DNA from: Elusimicrobium sp. An273
Lineage (GTDB): Bacteria > Elusimicrobiota > Elusimicrobia > Elusimicrobiales > Elusimicrobiaceae
DNA length: 64,000 nucleotides
Assembly (NCBI RefSeq): GCF_002159705.1
Contig: NZ_NFJD01000002.1
Coordinates: forward strand, 186,001-250,000
Reading direction: 5' to 3'
Shown: positions 59,787 through 64,000 of the stretch, piece after piece
Position numbering within the stretch: position 1 is the stretch's first letter
Layout of the letters: each line of letters begins with the position of its first letter
Translations under genes and position numbers: made by a program
Notes under the pieces: generated by a model
Database searches by the model: none
The model's input: only the letters and a program-made list of their open reading frames with translations
What the model was told of the DNA's origin: nothing

Positions 59787-61952
59787 TTATTTAATTGTTC
59801 CTGTGGTAGTATCCAAGATGCGGGCCTGCGGGAAATAATACTTGATAATTGCCATATAGTCCGCGCCTTGTTTGGCTAAACCGTCCGCCCCCTGCAGGCA
59901 AAGCCCGTATCCAAGCCCCGTGTCATAACCGCGCACCAAGACGCTTTTGATATTTTTGCCCTTATAAAACGGCACTATATCAAACAGGTTGGAGCGCATC
60001 GTGCCCGCGCTTAAAATAAACGCGACCTCCTGCGGGGTTTTGGCTTCGTACGAGCCTTTGCTGCCTTCAAACCGCATGGACAAAATGCGCCCCTTTTCCG
60101 TAAACGAAGTAGGCGTAAGCGCGCGCAGTTTGCCGATGTTTTGTTTGTAGGCGATGCGGTTTTCTATCTCTTTTCCATCGTACAAATACATCCACTTAAT
60201 GCCGGCCCATTGGGTCGGATCCTGCGGGCGGGAGTACAAATCCGCCGGCGGGTTGGAAAGCAGGTATTTGCTGACGTTGGCGGGCGAGAAAATATAGCCC
60301 GGTTTATCCGCCGTGTTTTCCAAGGAATCCGCGGTCAGAACCCCGCAGTCGGCGTAGGCGCCGGCCTGGGCTTCGGTCAGGCGGATTTTAGCGGATTCTT
60401 TGGATGCGTCTAACAAATTTTTAAAAATCAGGTTGATGCCTTTAAATTTAAAATGCAGGTCGTTATCGGTAATGTGATAGGGCTGATCCTGATGATCTTG
60501 AACCGCCTGCAGCAGGGCCGAGCGGAACACCACCGCCAGCGCCTTGAGGGCGGAATCGTGGGTAATGTCCTGCACTTGGGTGGCCAGCAAGGCGGGGATT
60601 AAATCTTCGGCATACACTTCGTTTACAAGTTTAATGCCCTGCGGCGTGGGAATTACGATCAGGGTGCCTTTTAATTCTTTGTCGCTTAGATCCGCCGCAA
60701 AAATGTTTTGGGCGGTGGCTTCGCGCACCAAAAGCGTTTTGTTGGGGTTTTCCACCGTAACGGTGAACGGACGCTTGGCCGAAAATTCCACATGGCCTTT
60801 ATCGTTGGTAAAGTCCACCCCGCCCGTCTGCGGGTTAAAAACGATCGTTTTTTGAATGTAAGAAGGAGAGCGCAGCACTTCCCCCAGTTTTTCATCTTCC
60901 ACCCGCATGGTGCCAGAAGGCATCAGCGAAAACGAAAGCAATTCCTGCGGGATTTGTTCGCGGTTGGCGTAAAGCGCCATTTTTACTTTTTCGGAAGGGG
61001 TGGAAAGCATCTCGTGCACAATGGGCTGCTCCAGGCGCAGGTAAAACAGATAGTCAATGCTTTTATCGCCCAGCTTTTTGGCGTATTTTTCAATTTTTTT
61101 GGCAAGGTCTTTATTATCGGGATCCAAGCTGTAGAGGGTGGCGTAATACTGCCAGGCGCGCAGGTCGTTTTTTTCTTTTTCGGACAGTTGGGCAAACAAT
61201 TCCACCGCCGCATAATTGCGCGCGTCATGCGTCAGCGATTGCTGCAAAAACACCGGCGCCAGCTTGCGCGAAGATTTCATTTCCGACGCTATCCGCCCCA
61301 GCATATACGATACAAAAGAAATGGTGTAGGGATTAGAAGTGTAGAGATACTGCAGCTCGGTGGCGGCTTTTTCTTTGTCGCCGTCCAAGTACCACGCCAG
61401 CGCCGTGCCCAGCTTGGCGGAAGAAACGTACTCAAAATCGGCCGTCAGGTACAGCAAGTCCTGAAAAGATTTGCGGGCTTTTTTATATTTGCCCGAAGAA
61501 AGCAAAATCCAACCGCGCGTCAGCTCGGCAAAGGGATCGTCGGGGTTAAAAGCGCAGGCTTGGTCTATATATTTAACGGCCTGTTTGACCAGCCCCCGCT
61601 GCAGGGAAAGCACCGCCAATTCCAAATTGGCCGCGGCCGCCGTTTTGGCGTCGGACGCGTTTTCAAACGTTTTAAAAGAAAAGTAGCATTCGTCTATTTC
61701 GCCCGCCGCGCATTTTTTGGCTACCGCCGCAATGTCCGCTGGCAAATAATAGTCCAGCACGCTTTTATGCAGTACGGTTTCGTTTAACTTGCTGTCCACC
61801 CGCGTTGCCGCCAGCGTGGATTTGCTGACCGTTTGCACCGCTTCTTCTTCCGAAGCGGCGTTGTCGGCGGCCGTTTCCGCTGCGCCCCAAGCCAAGCCCG
61901 GCAGCCCTGCGGCTACCCCTAAAATAACCGATAAAAGCAAACATTTCTTCAT
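59787..61952 (-). CDS. Exported TPR protein with degenerate SpoIID/LytB domain
   Basis: The start at 61952 gives a signal peptide (MKKCLLLSVILGVAAGLPGL) and 721 residues; an open frame upstream is not credible. TPR-like repeats occupy about 80-330. The C-terminal half resembles SpoIID/LytB: VNEVYAEDLIPALLATQVQ, ALKALAVVFRS and the ending TGLGYGLCLQGADGLAKQG. The catalytic Glu expected in the first motif (AxEM in active proteins) is Gln, so lytic transglycosylase activity is doubtful. It may bind peptidoglycan or act as a scaffold. Its -10 ends six bases before the ATG. Confidence 0.75.
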   Translation of the reverse strand: MKKCLLLSVILGVAAGLPGLAWGAAETAADNAASEEEAVQTVSKSTLAATRVDSKLNETVLHKSVLDYYLPADIAAVAKKCAAGEIDECYFSFKTFENASDAKTAAAANLELAVLSLQRGLVKQAVKYIDQACAFNPDDPFAELTRGWILLSSGKYKKARKSFQDLLYLTADFEYVSSAKLGTALAWYLDGDKEKAATELQYLYTSNPYTISFVSYMLGRIASEMKSSRKLAPVFLQQSLTHDARNYAAVELFAQLSEKEKNDLRAWQYYATLYSLDPDNKDLAKKIEKYAKKLGDKSIDYLFYLRLEQPIVHEMLSTPSEKVKMALYANREQIPQELLSFSLMPSGTMRVEDEKLGEVLRSPSYIQKTIVFNPQTGGVDFTNDKGHVEFSAKRPFTVTVENPNKTLLVREATAQNIFAADLSDKELKGTLIVIPTPQGIKLVNEVYAEDLIPALLATQVQDITHDSALKALAVVFRSALLQAVQDHQDQPYHITDNDLHFKFKGINLIFKNLLDASKESAKIRLTEAQAGAYADCGVLTADSLENTADKPGYIFSPANVSKYLLSNPPADLYSRPQDPTQWAGIKWMYLYDGKEIENRIAYKQNIGKLRALTPTSFTEKGRILSMRFEGSKGSYEAKTPQEVAFILSAGTMRSNLFDIVPFYKGKNIKSVLVRGYDTGLGYGLCLQGADGLAKQGADYMAIIKYYFPQARILDTTTGTIK

Positions 61953-61958
61953 ATACAA

Positions 61959-61967
61959 ATTATACCA
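61959..61967 (-). promoter_or_regulatory. Extended -10, leaderless, of the TPR-SpoIID-like gene
   Basis: TGGTATAAT on the minus strand is followed by TTGTAT and the ATG at 61952. Confidence 0.6.
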
Positions 61968-62144
61968 AATTGGGCCTGCAAAAACCCCACCCTTTCCCCG
62001 CCTGACGCAGGGAGCGCGCTTTTTCCCTGGCGGCTCCAAACAGGGCAAATGTTTGCCCCTGTTTTGCCGTGGCCGGGCCGGCCCCCCGCGGCAAGGGGCG
62101 GCAATCTTTTGGGCGCTGCGTTTGCCGGGTATCGTTTCCCGCAC

Positions 62145-62175
62145 AAAAAAAAGGAGCGGGTAAAATACCCGCTCC
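62145..62175 (-). terminator. Terminator of tig
   Basis: GGAGCGGGTA/TACCCGCTCC with an AAA loop has T8 on the minus strand. It lies about 120 bases past the tig stop. Confidence 0.85.
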
Positions 62176-62295
62176 CTGAGGTTAAAACCGTTTGTCCAGG
62201 CCATATGCCGTGTTTTCATACGACTTGGAAAACGGCCCGTCCGGGGACGAAACACCCCGCCCGGCATGCGGACGGGGAAGTTCGTTCCGGCAAAT

Positions 62296-63585
62296 TTATT
62301 TGTATTTCGCCTGTTCTTTGATGAAATCAAACACTTTGCGTTCGCTGAGCGTAGCCAAAATGTGCGCTTTGCGTTCGTTGAAGAAAGCTTTGATTTTCTT
62401 TTCGTCTTCTTTATTTTGAGAATTGGCGGCGATGCTCTTGTCCAATTCGGCTTTCCAGTCGGCCTCGGTGGCTTCCAGGTTTTCCTTTTTGGCAATGGCG
62501 TGCACGATGTATCCGATGCGCAAATCCTTCTCTACGCTGGGGCGGATGCGTTCTTCAAACGCTTTTTTCTGGTCGGCCGTCAGCTGTTCGGGTTTGAGCT
62601 GGGTCATGCTGCGCACAAAGTTATTTAAAGAAGATTCCGTATATTCTTCCACCAGGCTCTGCGGCAAATCAAACTGGTTCATTTTAACCAAGTGGTTTTC
62701 GATTTGGGCCACTTCGTCGCGGCGGGCGTTTTGCTTGGCTTCTTCGTCCAGGCTTTCTTTGACTTTGGCTTTCAGCGCGTCCAGCGTGTCAAAGCCCATG
62801 TCCTTGGCGAAAGAATCGTCCAACGCGGGCACGATTTTGTTTTTAATATCGTCCACCGTTACGTGGTAGGAAATCGTATCGTTGCCTTCTTTGGTTTCAA
62901 TGTCTTTTACGTCGCCTTTTTTGAGGCCTTTAATGCCTTCGGCCAAGCCGGGCATCGTCTGCGGGGCGGACATATCCACCAGTTCGCTGTCGGCGCTTAA
63001 TTTATAATCGTCCGTACCGTTGCGTTTGCCGCTGTAGTGAATAACGGCGTAGCATTTATCGTCAATCACCGCGCCTTCGGCCGCGCTTTCCAAGCGGGCG
63101 TTGGCGTCCAGCACGCGGTTTAAATTTTCGGCCACGTCCTGTTCGGTAGCGGTTTCCGGTTTTTTGGCAATTTCAATGCCTTTGTAATCTTTTACTTCAA
63201 ATTCCGGCGCCACATCCACCGCAATTTCAAACGGGAAGGCTTTTCCTTCCGCAAAGTTCATAAAATCGGCTTTGGTCAGCGTGGGGACGGCCACGGCGTC
63301 CAGCTTGGCGTCCGTGATGGCGGCGTTGATGGCGGCTTTGACCGTTAAGTCCAACGCGCGTTCCTTAATATGTCCGGCAAAATTTTGTTTGACCAAGTCC
63401 AACGGTACTTTGCCGGCGCGGAAACCTTGCATTTGCGCACGGGATTGGACTTGCACGGCGGCGTTTTGAAAGCTTTTGGTAACCAGTTCCGGGGAGGCTT
63501 CCACCGAAAGCGTTACGCGGCAGCCTTCTTTTTTCACTTGTTGGGTTTTTACTTCCCCGCTCTGGGCAGTTTTGAAGATGGACAT
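62296..63585 (-). CDS. tig: Trigger factor
   Basis: Trigger factor is the ribosome-bound chaperone and prolyl isomerase. The start at 63585 (AGGAG upstream) gives 429 residues. The ribosome-docking motif GFRAGKVP is near residue 58. The central FKBP-type domain (about 155-240) contains VIHYSGKRNGT and MPGLAEGIKGLKKGD; a long helical C-terminal domain follows. Two tRNA genes lie upstream on the same strand. clpP is not adjacent, unlike in many bacteria. Confidence 0.95.
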   Translation of the reverse strand: MSIFKTAQSGEVKTQQVKKEGCRVTLSVEASPELVTKSFQNAAVQVQSRAQMQGFRAGKVPLDLVKQNFAGHIKERALDLTVKAAINAAITDAKLDAVAVPTLTKADFMNFAEGKAFPFEIAVDVAPEFEVKDYKGIEIAKKPETATEQDVAENLNRVLDANARLESAAEGAVIDDKCYAVIHYSGKRNGTDDYKLSADSELVDMSAPQTMPGLAEGIKGLKKGDVKDIETKEGNDTISYHVTVDDIKNKIVPALDDSFAKDMGFDTLDALKAKVKESLDEEAKQNARRDEVAQIENHLVKMNQFDLPQSLVEEYTESSLNNFVRSMTQLKPEQLTADQKKAFEERIRPSVEKDLRIGYIVHAIAKKENLEATEADWKAELDKSIAANSQNKEDEKKIKAFFNERKAHILATLSERKVFDFIKEQAKYK

Positions 63586-63625
63586 ACTTAACTCACTCCT
63601 ATTCGTATCGGACATGCCGAAAATC

Positions 63626-63707
63626 TGGACGGAGAGGGACTTGAACCCTCACGGATTGCTCCATACGCTCCTAAGGCGTACGCGTCTACCGGTTCCGCCA
63701 TCCGTCC
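63626..63707 (-). tRNA. tRNA-Leu (UAG)
   Basis: An 82-base tRNA with acceptor stem GGACGGA/TCCGTCC, a D-arm, anticodon loop CTTAGGA (anticodon TAG) on a TACGC/GCGTA stem, a short variable arm and T-loop GGTTCAAGTCC. CCA is not encoded. Confidence 0.93.
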
Positions 63708-63733
63708 TAGTTTATGTAAGAAAAACGAAAATT

Positions 63734-63806
63734 TGGGCCATGTGAGGCTCGAACTCACGACCTTACGCTTAAGAGGCGTCTGCTCTACCAACTGAGCTAA
63801 TGGCCC
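63734..63806 (-). tRNA. tRNA-Lys (CUU)
   Basis: A 73-base tRNA with acceptor GGGCCAT/ATGGCCC, D-arm AGCTCAGTTGGTAGAGC, anticodon loop CTCTTAA (anticodon CTT) and T-loop AGTTCGAGCCT. CCA is not encoded. It lies 26 bases upstream of tRNA-Leu, and both are likely on one transcript. Confidence 0.95.
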
Positions 63807-63824
63807 GAAAGGGTTTCTGGTTAG

Positions 63825-63833
63825 ATTATAGCA
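63825..63833 (-). promoter_or_regulatory. Extended -10 of the tRNA pair
   Basis: TGCTATAAT on the minus strand ends 18 bases before the 5' end of tRNA-Lys. Confidence 0.6.
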
Positions 63834-63953
63834 AAATTAGAGAAACGGGTAAACGGCCTATGCGCCGTTTGAAGGAAAATCCGTTCCGAAGATATTTTAT
63901 TGTAGCAAATTTATTCCTCGCAGCGCAAACCCCTTTTTGGCGGAAAGAAACAA

Positions 63954-63983
63954 TTGACATCCTCCCCCCGCAAGCAATAAAAT
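63954..63983 (+). promoter_or_regulatory. Promoter facing out of the window
   Basis: TTGACA, an 18-base spacer and TAAAAT point to a gene beyond base 64000. Confidence 0.5.
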
Positions 63984-64000
63984 ACAAGTAAGGCCTTGCG

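Larger units (their letters stand above)
61953..62295. other. Intergenic stretch between tig and the TPR-SpoIID-like gene
   Basis: In these 343 bases I see the promoter of the TPR-SpoIID-like gene, a hairpin near 62039-62061 (CAGGGCAAA/TTTGCCCCTG), the tig terminator at 62145-62175 and no gene with a start signal. Confidence 0.6.

Noticed and set aside
61953..62495. Upstream extension of the TPR-SpoIID-like gene by 181 codons
   Set aside because: The signal peptide begins at 61952, with a good promoter directly before it. The extension runs through the tig terminator and antisense to tig.
63800..63991. 63-codon frame starting inside tRNA-Lys
   Set aside because: The start is within the tRNA acceptor region, there is no ribosome-binding site, and it overlaps the tRNA promoter.

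Overview
The window reads as chromosomal DNA of a diderm anaerobe-type bacterium of the phylum Elusimicrobiota, most likely a gut lineage. The assignment is an inference: it rests on a complete Kdo/Lpt lipopolysaccharide-export operon, an unusually large number of PilE-like prepilins scattered singly and in a cluster, and the overall style of the proteins. No phylogenetic marker such as 16S rRNA is present. Gene density is high, operons are tight with many ATGA and TAATG overlaps, and no insertion sequence, prophage or CRISPR array was seen.

Layout: 1-747 holds a partial pilin with a Cys-rich tail. 1031-4393 is a serine-synthesis operon (serC, serA, DUF1015). 4442-4990 is a solitary pilin, followed by about 600 bases of non-coding DNA with a 118-bp inverted repeat and three diverged direct repeats. 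5623-13961 carries housekeeping genes (era, a VanX-like dipeptidase, flavin reductase, an MFS-DUF4321-maf-trxB operon, yggS-DUF167, thrS). 14067-20126 has an LTA-synthase-like sulfatase, yajC-secD-secF, an unknown protein and a DUF374 acyltransferase. 20187-22298 has a frameshifted pilin and a GT39-like glycosyltransferase. 22395-25747 has lon, with a histone-like tail, and clpP, with an Asn in place of the catalytic Asp. 25896-27653 has two exported proteins of unknown function that share an upstream element, one built of 74-residue zinc-ribbon repeats. 27826-29178 is glnA.

29288-46708 is a large type IV pilus/type II-like locus on the minus strand. In transcription order it holds a Wzy/TPR membrane protein, an OmpA-like/FlgD-Ig-like protein, a GspL-like PilM-PilN fusion, PilO, PilP, the secretin, PilB, PilC, six prepilins and an exported gluzincin metallopeptidase. 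46871-51885 is kdsA, a small membrane protein, kdsD, lptC, lptA, lptB and cysE. 51947-55374 has an MgtE-N/CBS protein, an AlbA_2 protein with a YciH-like factor and a pilin, and a convergent pilin. 55519-61952 is a TPR-SpoIID-like, glycosyltransferase, acyl-CoA dehydrogenase, etfB, etfA operon. 62296-63806 is trigger factor and two tRNAs.

The most distinctive signals are regulatory. Many genes (era, the dipeptidase, kdsA, three pilins, the TPR-SpoIID gene) have a -10 box ending exactly six bases before the ATG, so their mRNAs are predicted to be leaderless. Two pilins share an identical promoter-start cassette, two divergent gene pairs share a symmetric -10 box, and the pair of exported proteins shares an uncharacterised upstream element.
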